NCBI GenBank assembly: GCA_021159845.1
Contig: JAGHDS010000494.1
Span: forward strand, 1-16,590
Length of the DNA stretch: 16,590 nucleotides
DNA from: Anaerolineae bacterium
GTDB lineage: Bacteria; Chloroflexota; Anaerolineae; DUEN01
Reading direction: 5' to 3'
Part shown: positions 5,430-13,381 of the stretch, in pieces
How the letters are laid out: every line of letters starts with the position of its first letter
How positions within the stretch are numbered: the stretch's first letter is position 1
The notes under the pieces: model-generated
Databases searched by the model: none
The model's input: the letters and a program-made list of their open reading frames with translations, nothing else
Told to the model about the DNA's origin: nothing
Translations under genes and position numbers: made by a program

Positions 5430-7838
5430 TCAGCATTCGCTGTACCCGCAAGACAGACACTTCTTGCAACCTTCCTCGAAGACCAATGTCGCCTGCCCAC
5501 ACACGGGGCACAGGTCCCGCCCCTTCGGCGCTTCAAGCGGCAGAGTGAGTTGGGCGATGGGGGCCTCCTGGACCGACACCGGCTGGTCGGTATGCGGCGA
5601 CTCGCCCAGGTATTCGGCCAGCGCCTGGGCGATAGCGTCGGGCAGCGAGCGCACGCGATTGGGCCCGATGCCCAGAGGCCGGCCGCCGCCGATGCCAGAT
5701 AGCTGCTCCACCACCTCCTCCAGCCGCTCGCGCGGCGGGAGCGAGGATGGCAGCCTGAGGATCAGGGAGATAAGGCGGCCCAATGCCTCGGACACGGCCG
5801 CCACGTCCGATCCCGCTTTGCCGACGTTCAGGAACACCTCAAAGGGTTGATCCCCGCCGTTGGTGTTCACCGTGATATACGCCGTGCCCAGCGGGGTAGC
5901 CCACCGATACGTCGTTCCAGGCAAGGCACGGGGCCGAGGCTTCTTCTGGTAGTAGCCGTCCGGGGACGGCTGGCTCACCTGGGGTTTCTCCTCTCCCTTC
6001 TCCTCCGCTGCCTTCGTGCCAGCATGTAGGACTTGTGTCCCTTTGCACCCATCCCGGAACACGGTGATCCCCAGACAGCCAGCTTCGTAAGCCAGTTGAT
6101 AGGCCCTGGCCACGTCGTCAATCGTAGCCTCGTTGCGCAGGTTGATCGTCTTGCTCACCGCGTTGTCCGTGTGTGCCTGGAACGCTGCCTGCATGCGTAC
6201 GTGCCATTCCGGATCGACCTCATGGGCCGTGACAAAAACCCGCCTGATGTCCTCGGGGACATCCTTCACTCCATGCAACGTCCCCGTCTCCGCGACCTTC
6301 TCCATCAGCTCCTCGGAGTAGAAACCGCGCTCGCGTGCCACCTGCTCCAAGATGGGATCGACGAAGGTGAGACGGCGATCCTCCACGACGTGGGAGAAGG
6401 CCAGGGCGAAGATCGGCTCAATCCCCGAACTCGTGTTCGCGATGATGCTGAGCGTTCCCGTCGGTGCGATGGTGGTTACCGTCGCGTTGCGCAATGGTCG
6501 GTCATTCGCATAGATCGACTGCTCCCAGTTGGGGAACGGGCCGCGTTCCTCGGCGAGCCGCGCTGACTCGTCATGCCCGATCTCGTTGATAAAGCCCATG
6601 ACCTGATGGGCCAGGTCCAGGGCCTCCTCACTGTCGTAAGGGATGCCCAGGGCGAATAGCATATCCGCCCATCCCATGACTCCCAGGCCAATACGGCGAT
6701 TGCCTTTCACCATTTCGGTAATCTGGGGCAACGGATACGGGTTGACATCGATCACGTCATCCAGGAAACGGACGCTGATGCGGACGACGCGCTCCAACTC
6801 GTCCCAGTCGATGCCCGGATGTCGCTCTGGCTGGTGGCCGTTCTTGGCGCCCGCCCGCTGCTCAAGGGGTTTGACGAACTTGATCAGGTTGATCGAGCCG
6901 AGCTTACATGCCTCATTGGGCAAGAGCGGCTGCTCCCCACAGGGGTTTGTCGCCTCGATCAGCCCCAGCGCGGGGGTGGGATTGGCCGGGGAATCGTTCA
7001 TGCGGTCGATAAAGATCATGCCGGGATCACCGCTGCGCCAGGCGGATTCCACGATCTTCTGGAACACGTCCCGAGCGCGCTTCCGACCGATGACCTCGCC
7101 TCCCTTGTAATGGCCACCCTTTTCGTCCGGCCATCCCGGCTGGGCCAGGATATCATACTCCGTATCCTCGGCCACGGCCCGCATGAACGCATCAGTAGCC
7201 GCCACGGAGATATTAAAGTTCGTGATGCCCCCATCGAGTTTGCAGGTGATGAACTCCTCAATGTCAGGATGATCCACACGCAGGATGCCCATGTTCGCGC
7301 CCCGTCGCGTGCCACCCTGCTTGACCGCCTCCGTAGCGGCGTTGAATACCCGCAAAAAGCTAACCGGACCGCTAGCTTTACCCCCAGAGGAGCGGACCAG
7401 GCTGCCCGCCGGACGCAGTCGGCTGAAAGCGAACCCTGTGCCACCGCCTGACTGGTGGATCAGGGCAGCGTTTTTAATCGCATCAAAGATCTCCACCATA
7501 GAGTCGCCGACGGGGAGCACGTAGCAGGCGGAGTACTGCAGGCCGTTCCCCTTGCCCGCGTTCATCAATGTAGGGGAGTTGGGGAGAAACTTCTGTTCCA
7601 CCATCAGATCATAAAAGCGCTCTGCCCACTTCAACGCAGTGGCCTCATCTACCCCGTGCATCAGCTCGGCACGGGCGATATCCGTCGCGACGCGCCAACA
7701 CATTCCCTCCGGGGTCTCGACGACTTCGCCGAGTTTATTGCGGAACAGATAGCGCTCATTCAGGACACGCAAGGCTGACTCGCTCCAGCGGCCGACTTTG
7801 GCTGGGCGCTCAGCATGAGCGATGTCGGTTGTGCTCAT
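5430..7838 (-). CDS. nrdJ: Adenosylcobalamin-dependent (class II) ribonucleoside-diphosphate reductase
   Basis: This 802-aa protein makes deoxyribonucleotides using a thiyl radical generated from coenzyme B12. The radical cysteine is Cys300 in NPCGE (Asn298, Glu302 also catalytic), and the redox pair is Cys105 (SACYVLPVGDS) and Cys311, 11 residues after the radical cysteine as in other class II enzymes. The barrel core continues with IAPTGTLSIIANTSSGIEP (458-475) and GCLGITVFRDGCKG (587-600). A linker near 605-640 joins the core to a TSCPD-type domain (about 640-745). The end is a cysteine cluster (Cys777, 780, 791, 794, 797, 802) that looks like a zinc ribbon and includes the pair that re-reduces the active site. 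The ATG follows AGGAGGAG. It lies 248 bp downstream of nrdR on the same strand. No intein or frameshift is seen. Confidence 0.96.
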   Translation of the reverse strand: MSTTDIAHAERPAKVGRWSESALRVLNERYLFRNKLGEVVETPEGMCWRVATDIARAELMHGVDEATALKWAERFYDLMVEQKFLPNSPTLMNAGKGNGLQYSACYVLPVGDSMVEIFDAIKNAALIHQSGGGTGFAFSRLRPAGSLVRSSGGKASGPVSFLRVFNAATEAVKQGGTRRGANMGILRVDHPDIEEFITCKLDGGITNFNISVAATDAFMRAVAEDTEYDILAQPGWPDEKGGHYKGGEVIGRKRARDVFQKIVESAWRSGDPGMIFIDRMNDSPANPTPALGLIEATNPCGEQPLLPNEACKLGSINLIKFVKPLEQRAGAKNGHQPERHPGIDWDELERVVRISVRFLDDVIDVNPYPLPQITEMVKGNRRIGLGVMGWADMLFALGIPYDSEEALDLAHQVMGFINEIGHDESARLAEERGPFPNWEQSIYANDRPLRNATVTTIAPTGTLSIIANTSSGIEPIFALAFSHVVEDRRLTFVDPILEQVARERGFYSEELMEKVAETGTLHGVKDVPEDIRRVFVTAHEVDPEWHVRMQAAFQAHTDNAVSKTINLRNEATIDDVARAYQLAYEAGCLGITVFRDGCKGTQVLHAGTKAAEEKGEEKPQVSQPSPDGYYQKKPRPRALPGTTYRWATPLGTAYITVNTNGGDQPFEVFLNVGKAGSDVAAVSEALGRLISLILRLPSSLPPRERLEEVVEQLSGIGGGRPLGIGPNRVRSLPDAIAQALAEYLGESPHTDQPVSVQEAPIAQLTLPLEAPKGRDLCPVCGQATLVFEEGCKKCLSCGYSEC

Positions 7839-8086
7839 GGTCGCTCCTCCTGAAAAACATCAAGATAGCTATAGCCAGCTGGTAGGATAGCCATAGCAAG
7901 GCCGATTCACAGGCCAGGAACCTGTTGACGATTTCGTGAACTGCAAGCAATACTCATCTTCCCCAACGAGAGCAACACATAGTGAGAAGTTACAACGCCA
8001 TCCTACGACGATACAGATGGGGAAGAGGAACCCAATACCCATACCAACACGGGTGAACGACCAACTCAGCGCGCCTTCCCTACCGC
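7839..8086 (-). other. nrdR-nrdJ intergenic region (248 bp)
   Basis: I see no gene and no cobalamin-riboswitch core here. Besides the paired repeats at 7864-7897 it holds an imperfect 18-bp dyad at 7924-7941 (GTT-ACGA, TCGT-AAC, 7 of 8 pairs) and a small stem ACAGG/CCTGT at 7909-7925. A separate nrdJ promoter could lie here, but no convincing -35/-10 pair is visible on the minus strand. Confidence 0.4.
7864..7897 (-). repeat. Paired 12-bp repeats in the nrdJ leader
   Basis: On the plus strand GATAGCTATAGC (7864-7875) and GATAGCCATAGC (7886-7897) differ at one base and start 22 bp apart, two helical turns. Because the core GCTATAGC is self-complementary, the nrdJ mRNA could also pair the two copies as an 8-bp stem with one G-U. 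They do not match the NrdR-box consensus. They sit 26-59 bp before the nrdJ start. Confidence 0.45.
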
Positions 8087-8533
8087 TCAGTACAAGCCTA
8101 ATAGCCGGTCAATCTCCGCACGCAGGGCCTGAAGATCGGGGAGATTCAAGTATACTGAGGCGAATCGGACATAGGCCACCGGGTCCAGGGTCTTGAGTTC
8201 CTCTAAGACCTTCTCTCCCACCACACTGCTGGGGATTTCGGCCCGTCCCAGGCTTAAAACATATTCTTCCACCTGATCGACCAGCTCTTCAATATCCGCT
8301 GTAGCGATAGGACGCTTGGCACAGGCTAAACGGACACCATTCAGCACCTTCTGCCTGTCCCAGGGTTCACGCCGTCCATCCCGCTTGATGACGCTCAACT
8401 CTGGCGCGATGTACTCATACGTCGTAAAGCGGCGCTTGCAGATCCGGCACTCGCGGCGACGCCGAATCCTATCGCCGGCCGGGCGGGTATCAATTACCCG
8501 AATATCAGTTCCGCCACAATATGGACATCGCAT
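8087..8533 (-). CDS. nrdR: Transcriptional repressor NrdR
   Basis: This 148-aa protein is the global repressor of ribonucleotide reductase genes. The N-terminal zinc ribbon has Cys3, Cys6, Cys29 and Cys32 (MRCPYC and ECRIC), with basic residues between for DNA contact. The ATP-cone domain (about 46-136) starts with VIKRDGRREPWDRQKV and senses ATP/dATP. Length and order match the family throughout. The ribosome binding site is weak (GAGGCG). It precedes nrdJ on the same strand, as in Streptomyces nrdRJ, so it probably controls the B12-dependent reductase. The NrdR-box pair at 8778-8824 indicates autoregulation. Confidence 0.96.
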   Translation of the reverse strand: MRCPYCGGTDIRVIDTRPAGDRIRRRRECRICKRRFTTYEYIAPELSVIKRDGRREPWDRQKVLNGVRLACAKRPIATADIEELVDQVEEYVLSLGRAEIPSSVVGEKVLEELKTLDPVAYVRFASVYLNLPDLQALRAEIDRLLGLY

Positions 8534-8777
8534 GGAACGCCTCGATCACCAGTGAAGCCAACCACCTGCCCGCCGTCAGCCACATCGACTGACTGCTCCA
8601 TGACAGGGACCCCTCACATACAGCCATTGCACGAGCGACGCGCCCCTTCGGCGGGACACATCCCGAGTCGAAAAGGGTCGGCCACACAAATGCCGACTCC
8701 CTCTCTCCTCCTTCAACTGGCGAAGCGCCCCTGATGCGCCGTCTACATACGACACGTCATTCAAGCGCGCGCCAACC
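8534..8777 (-). other. Structured leader of the nrdR-nrdJ transcript
   Basis: These 244 nt hold no supported gene. On the minus strand a terminator-like hairpin GTCGGC/GCCGAC (8697-8692 with 8682-8677) is followed, after a C, by CTTTT (8675-8671). A second hairpin uses the same tract: TCCCG/CGGGA (8661-8665, 8652-8656) inside CGAAAAGG/CCCCTTCG (8669-8676, 8643-8650, with G-U pairs). The two helices exclude each other. A stem GTCAG/CTGAC lies closer to nrdR. I do not find the conserved B12-box of cobalamin riboswitches. Confidence 0.35.
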
Positions 8778-8793
8778 ACACATTATGTAGTGT
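8778..8793. promoter_or_regulatory. NrdR box 1
   Basis: ACACATTATGTAGTGT fits the published NrdR-box pattern ACACwATATwTwGTGT closely, with intact ACAC and GTGT ends. It lies 245 bp upstream of nrdR and overlaps a CATAAT hexamer (8782-8787, minus strand) that pairs with TTGATG (8804-8809) at 16 bp. Confidence 0.75.
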
Positions 8794-8808
8794 AAATTAA
8801 TTCCATCA

Positions 8809-8824
8809 ACGCTATATGTAGGGG
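8809..8824. promoter_or_regulatory. NrdR box 2
   Basis: ACGCTATATGTAGGGG keeps the TATAT core and most of the left arm but has degenerate right-arm ends. Its centre is exactly 31 bp from that of box 1, the spacing known for tandem NrdR boxes, and this supports it despite the mismatches. Confidence 0.65.
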
Positions 8825-8838
8825 GTGCCGCTGGGACG

Positions 8839-8847
8839 AGTATACCA
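8839..8847 (-). promoter_or_regulatory. Extended -10 promoter candidate for nrdR-nrdJ
   Basis: On the minus strand it is TGGTATACT (TGn plus TATACT). A partial -35, TTGAAC at 8859-8864, is only 14 bp away. Transcription would start near 8832, just before NrdR box 2, so bound NrdR would sit on the early transcribed region. Confidence 0.5.
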
Positions 8848-9042
8848 CACGATGCTAGGTTCAACACGTGTAAAATCGCGCCGTGGGCAAAATTTTAAGA
8901 GATGTTGGTCCCAGTCACATACAAACAGAATACGTTAGCCGTTTACCCTCCTTACCGTACATCTGCCAGAATCACGAATCACTCCCCAGGGTGCACATCG
9001 GCCAAGAGGACAAGCCAACCCCTCAATACACGATCGCCCATA
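8848..9042 (-). other. ftsZ-nrdR intergenic remainder (195 bp), no gene seen
   Basis: No supported reading frame or RNA gene. It includes a palindrome ACACGTGT near 8865-8872 and an AT-rich patch (AAAATTTT) near 8889-8896. No strong terminator for ftsZ is visible, so the end of the division operon is undefined. Confidence 0.4.
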
Positions 9043-10122
9043 CTACGACTGGCCGCGGGCGCGACGCAGGAAAGCGGGAATGTCCAGATCGTCTCGATCA
9101 AACGTCCGCACTGGGAACTCGATCGTCTTTCCCTCGCCACGCTGGGGCTCGCGTCGTTCGGCCACCGAATCGAATCCTGTGGCAATGACCGTGATGCGGA
9201 TCTCGTCCTGCATCTCGGGATCGATCACAGCGCCGAAGATGATGTTAGCATCGGGAGCCGCCGTTGCCCGGATGATCTCGGCCGCCTCGTTCACCTCGAA
9301 TAGGCTCAGATCGTTTCCACCCGTGACGTTGAACAGGATGCCACGAGCACCGTCGATGGTGACATCCAACAAAGCGCTGCTGATAGCCTGCTGAGCGGCT
9401 TCCTGCGCCCGGCCCTCACCCTGCGCCCGGCCGATCGCCATCAACGCCGCCCCACCCTCACTCATGATCGCCCGTACATCCGCGAAATCCAGGTTAATGA
9501 GCCCGGGCACGGTGATCAGCTCGGAGATCCCCTGAATGCCCTGGCGCAGCACGTCATCGGCCACCCGGAAAGCCGCCTGGATGGATGCCTTCTTATCCAC
9601 GATCTGTAACAAGCGATCATTGGGAATGGCGATGAGCGTGTCCACCGCCTGCTTAAGCATCTCCAGCCCTTGCTCAGCCACTTGCTGCCGACGGCTGCCC
9701 TCGAAGGTGAAGGGGCGCGTGACAACACCAATGGTAAGCGCTCCCAGCTCCTTCGACATCTGAGCGATGATAGGCGCAGCGCCAGTGCCGGTGCCACCAC
9801 CCAAGCCACAGGTGACGAACACCATATCGGCGCCCTTGAGAAGCCCCTTGATCTCCTCGGCGGACTCCTCGGCTGCCCGCTGGCCGATCTCGGGATTGCC
9901 GCCAGCGCCCAGTCCCTTGGTGAGCTTATCACCGATGCGCATCCGCTGAGGCGCGCTGGAAAGCATCAACGCCTGAGCATCCGTGTTCACTGCGATGAAT
10001 TCCACACCTTGAATGCCTTCCTCAATCATGCGGTTCACGGCATTAGAGCCGGCACCGCCCACACCGATTACCTTGATCTGAGCAGGGCTATCCACGTGAG
10101 TTGTCGTCGCCCTCCGAGCCAT
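9043..10122 (-). CDS. ftsZ: Cell division protein FtsZ
   Basis: This is the tubulin-like GTPase that polymerises into the cytokinetic ring, 359 aa. The GTP-binding domain has IGVGGAGSNAVNRM (19-32), the tubulin signature GGGTGTG (108-114) and the T7 loop NLDFADV (210-216, Asp212 and Asp215) that activates hydrolysis in the neighbouring subunit. The C-terminal domain ends near 320, a linker of only about 25 residues follows, and DIPAFLRR (347-354) is the conserved tail peptide that binds FtsA. An upstream in-frame ATG at 10164 would add 14 residues and has GGGAGG four bases before it. I prefer 10122 because AAGGAG is well spaced and the resulting N terminus is typical. It is the last gene of the division cluster. 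Confidence 0.97.
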   Translation of the reverse strand: MARRATTTHVDSPAQIKVIGVGGAGSNAVNRMIEEGIQGVEFIAVNTDAQALMLSSAPQRMRIGDKLTKGLGAGGNPEIGQRAAEESAEEIKGLLKGADMVFVTCGLGGGTGTGAAPIIAQMSKELGALTIGVVTRPFTFEGSRRQQVAEQGLEMLKQAVDTLIAIPNDRLLQIVDKKASIQAAFRVADDVLRQGIQGISELITVPGLINLDFADVRAIMSEGGAALMAIGRAQGEGRAQEAAQQAISSALLDVTIDGARGILFNVTGGNDLSLFEVNEAAEIIRATAAPDANIIFGAVIDPEMQDEIRITVIATGFDSVAERREPQRGEGKTIEFPVRTFDRDDLDIPAFLRRARGQS

Positions 10123-10233
10123 GTCCTCACTCCTTTCCACAGGCCACATCTGATCCGCGTCCATGCCGCCTCCCGGGGATGAAAATCGCCCCCACTGCCT
10201 GGATTGATGATGTCATCCCGCTACCGTCCGTGG

Positions 10234-11448
10234 TCATCCTGGCAACAATGTACGCAACCACGCGAGAATGCGATCTAACAGCGGCGACGTGGCCGCTCGT
10301 CTGAGCGGGTGCGAGCGCCGCTGCCTGAGCCCCCACAGGAGTAATCCCACCACCGTCGCGTAGGCCGGGTGAGCCAGCTCCGCTACTCCCAGTCCGTTGG
10401 GAGCTCCAATGCGTACCGGAAGCTGGATGATATCCCGGCCCAGCTCTCGCAAGCCGGCCGTCTGCGCCGCTCCGCCGGTCAATACAAGGCCGGCGGGCAG
10501 CAAGCCATCGTATCCAGACCGCTTAACCTCTCGTAAGATGAGCTCGAGGATCTCCGCCGCCCTGGCCTCCAGGATCTCCGCCAGGAACCGTCGAGACACC
10601 GTCTGGACGCTGCCATCGCCGAACAACGAAGCTTGCAGTTCCTCGTCCGGCGCGATCCGGCTGGGCAGCACGTGCCCATATCGGACCTTCAACTCCTCAG
10701 CCGTCTTGAACGGAGCCCGGATCCCGACGGCCACATCCTGGGTCATGTGATTCCCGCCGACATCGAGGATAACAGTATGCCACAACGTGTCATCCAGGAA
10801 GATGGCAATGTCCGTCGTGCCGCCGCCGATATCGGCCAGCGCTACGCCCATCTCGCGCTCCGCATTCGTCAGCACCGCCATGCCGGATGCCAAAGGCTGC
10901 AATACCAGATCGTCGATCTCAATGCCGTGAGCATGGATGCAACGAATCAAATTCTGAACAGAGGTAGTCGCGCCGGTGATGACCTGGGCATCCACCTCCA
11001 ACCGGTAGGCCACCATCCCGACGGGATCTTGTATCCCATCCTGATCGTCCACTGTGAAAGATCGCGGCAATGTATGAATGATCTCCCGATTGTGGGGGAT
11101 GGCGATCGTCCGGGCAGCCTCCAGCGCGCGTTCCACATCATCGACGGTGATCCCGCGCCCCCGCCCCACAGCAACAACGCCGCGGCTGGGCGTGGCAGCA
11201 ATGTGGGCGCCGGCGACCCCGACATAAACGCTCTGCATCGGCATCTGGGCGGCGCTCTCCGCCATCTCCACGGCCTCGCCGATGGCGGCCGTCGCCTCAG
11301 CGACATTCACGACGACACCACGACGCATCCCGCGCGACTCAACCTGTCCCACGCCGAGAACGTGGATCTGGTCCTCGTCGTCCACCTCGCCGATCACGGC
11401 ACAGATCTTGGTTGTACCAACGTCTAAACCAGCAATCAGCTCCGTCAT
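10234..11448 (-). CDS. ftsA: Cell division protein FtsA
   Basis: This is an actin-like ATPase of 404 aa that tethers FtsZ filaments to the membrane. It opens with IAGLDVGTTKICAVIG (5-20, phosphate 1 loop) and has the second phosphate loop ADIGGGTTDIAIF (205-217) and the adenosine motif LVLTGGAAQTAGL (321-333). The FtsA-specific 1C domain lies about 83-160. The C terminus SPLLDRILAWLRTLLPG (388-404) is an amphipathic helix, the expected membrane-targeting sequence. Its ATG overlaps the ftsQ stop as ATGA, which implies translational coupling. A 111-bp gap separates it from ftsZ, enough for a separate ftsZ promoter, although none is obvious. Confidence 0.96.
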   Translation of the reverse strand: MTELIAGLDVGTTKICAVIGEVDDEDQIHVLGVGQVESRGMRRGVVVNVAEATAAIGEAVEMAESAAQMPMQSVYVGVAGAHIAATPSRGVVAVGRGRGITVDDVERALEAARTIAIPHNREIIHTLPRSFTVDDQDGIQDPVGMVAYRLEVDAQVITGATTSVQNLIRCIHAHGIEIDDLVLQPLASGMAVLTNAEREMGVALADIGGGTTDIAIFLDDTLWHTVILDVGGNHMTQDVAVGIRAPFKTAEELKVRYGHVLPSRIAPDEELQASLFGDGSVQTVSRRFLAEILEARAAEILELILREVKRSGYDGLLPAGLVLTGGAAQTAGLRELGRDIIQLPVRIGAPNGLGVAELAHPAYATVVGLLLWGLRQRRSHPLRRAATSPLLDRILAWLRTLLPG

Positions 11449-12245
11449 CGAACGTATGGCTCGTCCTTGTAGCGCACATCCACGAGATGCACTGTGTGGC
11501 CTTCCGCTTTAACCTTATGCAAGATGGCATCCATTACCCGCACTTTATACGCCATATCCCGCCCGTCGCCCAGGTATACCTGCACGCCTCCTGGGGCGAC
11601 AAACTGCAACCCGTGCGAGCGATTGTAATAGAAAAGGTTCACCTCGGGCAAAAGCCGACGCACCTGTTGTATACCTAATGTGATCTCCGGATCCATATCC
11701 CCACTAGCGGTTGCCGCGTCTCCGTTCTCATCCTCCACCCGGATTAGATCGGGCAGGTCCCTGAGGGGCTTCATGGCCTTGCCTTCCTCATCCACCCACA
11801 AAGCCCGGTTTTTCATCCGCCACAGAATGATCGGCTTCCGCTCCTGTACGGTAATTTCGACTTGATTGGGAAGCCGACAACGCACGGTGGCCTTGCGGAT
11901 GTACGGGACGGCCTCCAACTTCTTCTCCACCTCCTCGGGTTGGATCCAGAAGATGCTGTAGCCATCGATGCCGCTGGCCTCGTAGATCGCCTGCGCTGAC
12001 AGCAGGTGGTTCCCCCGTATGTCAGCATCATAGACGAAAAACGCGTAGTTGACGAAAAAGTCAACAAGCACCCACGTGAGCCCTAGCAACAGCATCAAGC
12101 CGACCACCCGGCCGGCCTGGCGGCCCGTGATCACGAGACGGCGCAGGCCCAAGCGACGAGAGATCGTGCGAGAGAAGGGCACGTAGGGCCGCCCGTCTCG
12201 CCGTCGCACAAGAGGCATGGCAGTTTGGTTACGACGTCTACCCAT
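11445..12245 (-). CDS. ftsQ: Cell division protein FtsQ/DivIB
   Basis: This is a bitopic membrane protein of 266 aa that links early and late divisome parts. The Arg-rich cytoplasmic N terminus (1-45) precedes one transmembrane helix (about 46-70). A POTRA domain follows (about 69-136: VYDADIRGNHLLSAQAIYEA onward to VEITVQERKP), then the beta domain. Order and length are typical. The low conservation of the C-terminal half is normal for FtsQ. It starts 29 bp after ddl, with GAGGTGG upstream at somewhat long spacing, and overlaps ftsA by 4 nt. Confidence 0.93.
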   Translation of the reverse strand: MGRRRNQTAMPLVRRRDGRPYVPFSRTISRRLGLRRLVITGRQAGRVVGLMLLLGLTWVLVDFFVNYAFFVYDADIRGNHLLSAQAIYEASGIDGYSIFWIQPEEVEKKLEAVPYIRKATVRCRLPNQVEITVQERKPIILWRMKNRALWVDEEGKAMKPLRDLPDLIRVEDENGDAATASGDMDPEITLGIQQVRRLLPEVNLFYYNRSHGLQFVAPGGVQVYLGDGRDMAYKVRVMDAILHKVKAEGHTVHLVDVRYKDEPYVR

Positions 12246-12274
12246 GTCCCGTTGCCCACCTCTTCCTCAAGGCA

Positions 12275-13381
12275 TCACCGTGCCGACATGACCGTCGCTT
12301 CGTGCCGTTGACGATCGGCGTATCGCTCCAATGCCAACTCGATGAGCCGATCGATCAGCTCTGGATAGGCCAGACCGCTGGCCTCCCATAGCTTGGGATA
12401 CATGCTGATGCTCGTGAACCCGGGGATCGTGTTCACCTCGTTTACGTAAAGCCGCCCATCCTCCCGTGAGAGCAGGAAATCCACCCGGGCCATGCCAGCC
12501 CCGTCTAATGCTCGAAATGCCTGGACTGCCATCTCCTGGACCTGACGCGTCTGCTCCGGCGACATGGGGGCGGGGATCAATAACTGTGACGCGTTGTCAA
12601 GGTACTTGGCCGCGTAATCGTAAAACTCACGATTAGGAATCACCTCGCCTGGCAGTGATGCCTCCGGGGTATCATTGCCCAGCACGCTGCACTCGATCTC
12701 CCGGGCCCGGTCGATCCCCTCCTCCACGATGAGCTTGCGATCGTAACGCGCTGCCTCCCATAATCCCGCGATCAACTCCTCGCGATTATGTGCCTTCGTG
12801 ATCCCGACGCTGGACCCCAGGTTGCTCGGCTTTACAAACATCGGGTACGGCAAGGCGGCCTCCAGGTTCTCAACCACCTGGGCTATCGATGCATCCAGCC
12901 GGCTGCGCAGGATGACTTGATAGCGCACCTGGGGTAACCCATGCGCGGTCAGAATGGCCTTCGTCATCGCCTTATCCATACCCGCCGCCGAGCTAGCCAC
13001 ACCGCACCCGACATAGGGGACGCCGATCAGCTCCAACATCCCCTGGACGGTGCCATCCTCCCCGAAGGGGCCATGCAAGACCGGGAAGATCACGTCCAAC
13101 TGAGCGAGCAGGGAGAGATCGGGAAACGGCAGGGCTTCTGGCTCCAAAGCTCGCTCTATTTCGGCGGCGCTGGTCTTGCTCCCCACGGCCGCGCGCAACA
13201 TCTCCAGCGATCGTTCGGATGTCACCCATCGTCCAGAGTGAGTGATGCCGATGGGGACGATCTCGTATCGCTCTGGATTCATCGCATCCATGATCGACCG
13301 GGCCGAGGCCAGGCTGACCTCGTGCTCACCGGAACGGCCGCCGAAGAGAACTCCAACCCGTATCTTCCCGCTCATCCCCAT
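12275..13381 (-). CDS. ddl: D-alanine-D-alanine ligase
   Basis: This ATP-grasp enzyme of 368 aa joins two D-alanines for the peptidoglycan stem. Motifs in order: GRSGEHEVSLAS (15-26, substrate-binding Glu21), HGPFGEDGTVQG (103-114), FVKPSNLGSSVGI (182-194), the omega-loop FYDYAAKY (253-260) and VNEVNTIPGFTSISMYP (313-329, metal binding). The FYDY...KY form indicates a D-Ala:D-Ala rather than a D-Ala:D-Lac ligase, so no vancomycin-resistance role is suggested. I chose the ATG at 13381, whose A is shared with the murB stop (TGATG). An ATG two codons later and one nine codons earlier (13408) are also possible. It lies between murB and ftsQ in one transcript. Confidence 0.95.
   Translation of the reverse strand: MGMSGKIRVGVLFGGRSGEHEVSLASARSIMDAMNPERYEIVPIGITHSGRWVTSERSLEMLRAAVGSKTSAAEIERALEPEALPFPDLSLLAQLDVIFPVLHGPFGEDGTVQGMLELIGVPYVGCGVASSAAGMDKAMTKAILTAHGLPQVRYQVILRSRLDASIAQVVENLEAALPYPMFVKPSNLGSSVGITKAHNREELIAGLWEAARYDRKLIVEEGIDRAREIECSVLGNDTPEASLPGEVIPNREFYDYAAKYLDNASQLLIPAPMSPEQTRQVQEMAVQAFRALDGAGMARVDFLLSREDGRLYVNEVNTIPGFTSISMYPKLWEASGLAYPELIDRLIELALERYADRQRHEATVMSAR

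Noticed and set aside
7925..7955. Plus-strand TTGACG with possible -10 TACTCA
   Set aside because: No plus-strand gene lies downstream; the match is weak and overlaps a dyad better explained on its own.
7970..7986. ACACATAGTG resembling an NrdR box near nrdJ
   Set aside because: The ACAC and GTG ends are only 2-3 bp apart instead of about 8, and no partner site is found at 31 bp.
8534..8777. Cobalamin riboswitch ahead of nrdR-nrdJ
   Set aside because: The conserved B12-box and GCCACTG-type core are not found on the minus strand, nor in 7839-8086.
8576..8779. 67-residue minus-strand reading frame in the nrdR leader
   Set aside because: Rich in Arg, Gly and Cys with no recognisable fold, and the region is better explained by hairpins.
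12275..13381. Ddl as a vancomycin-resistance D-Ala:D-Lac ligase
   Set aside because: The omega-loop has the FYDYAAKY form typical of D-Ala:D-Ala ligases, and no vanH or vanX is next to it.
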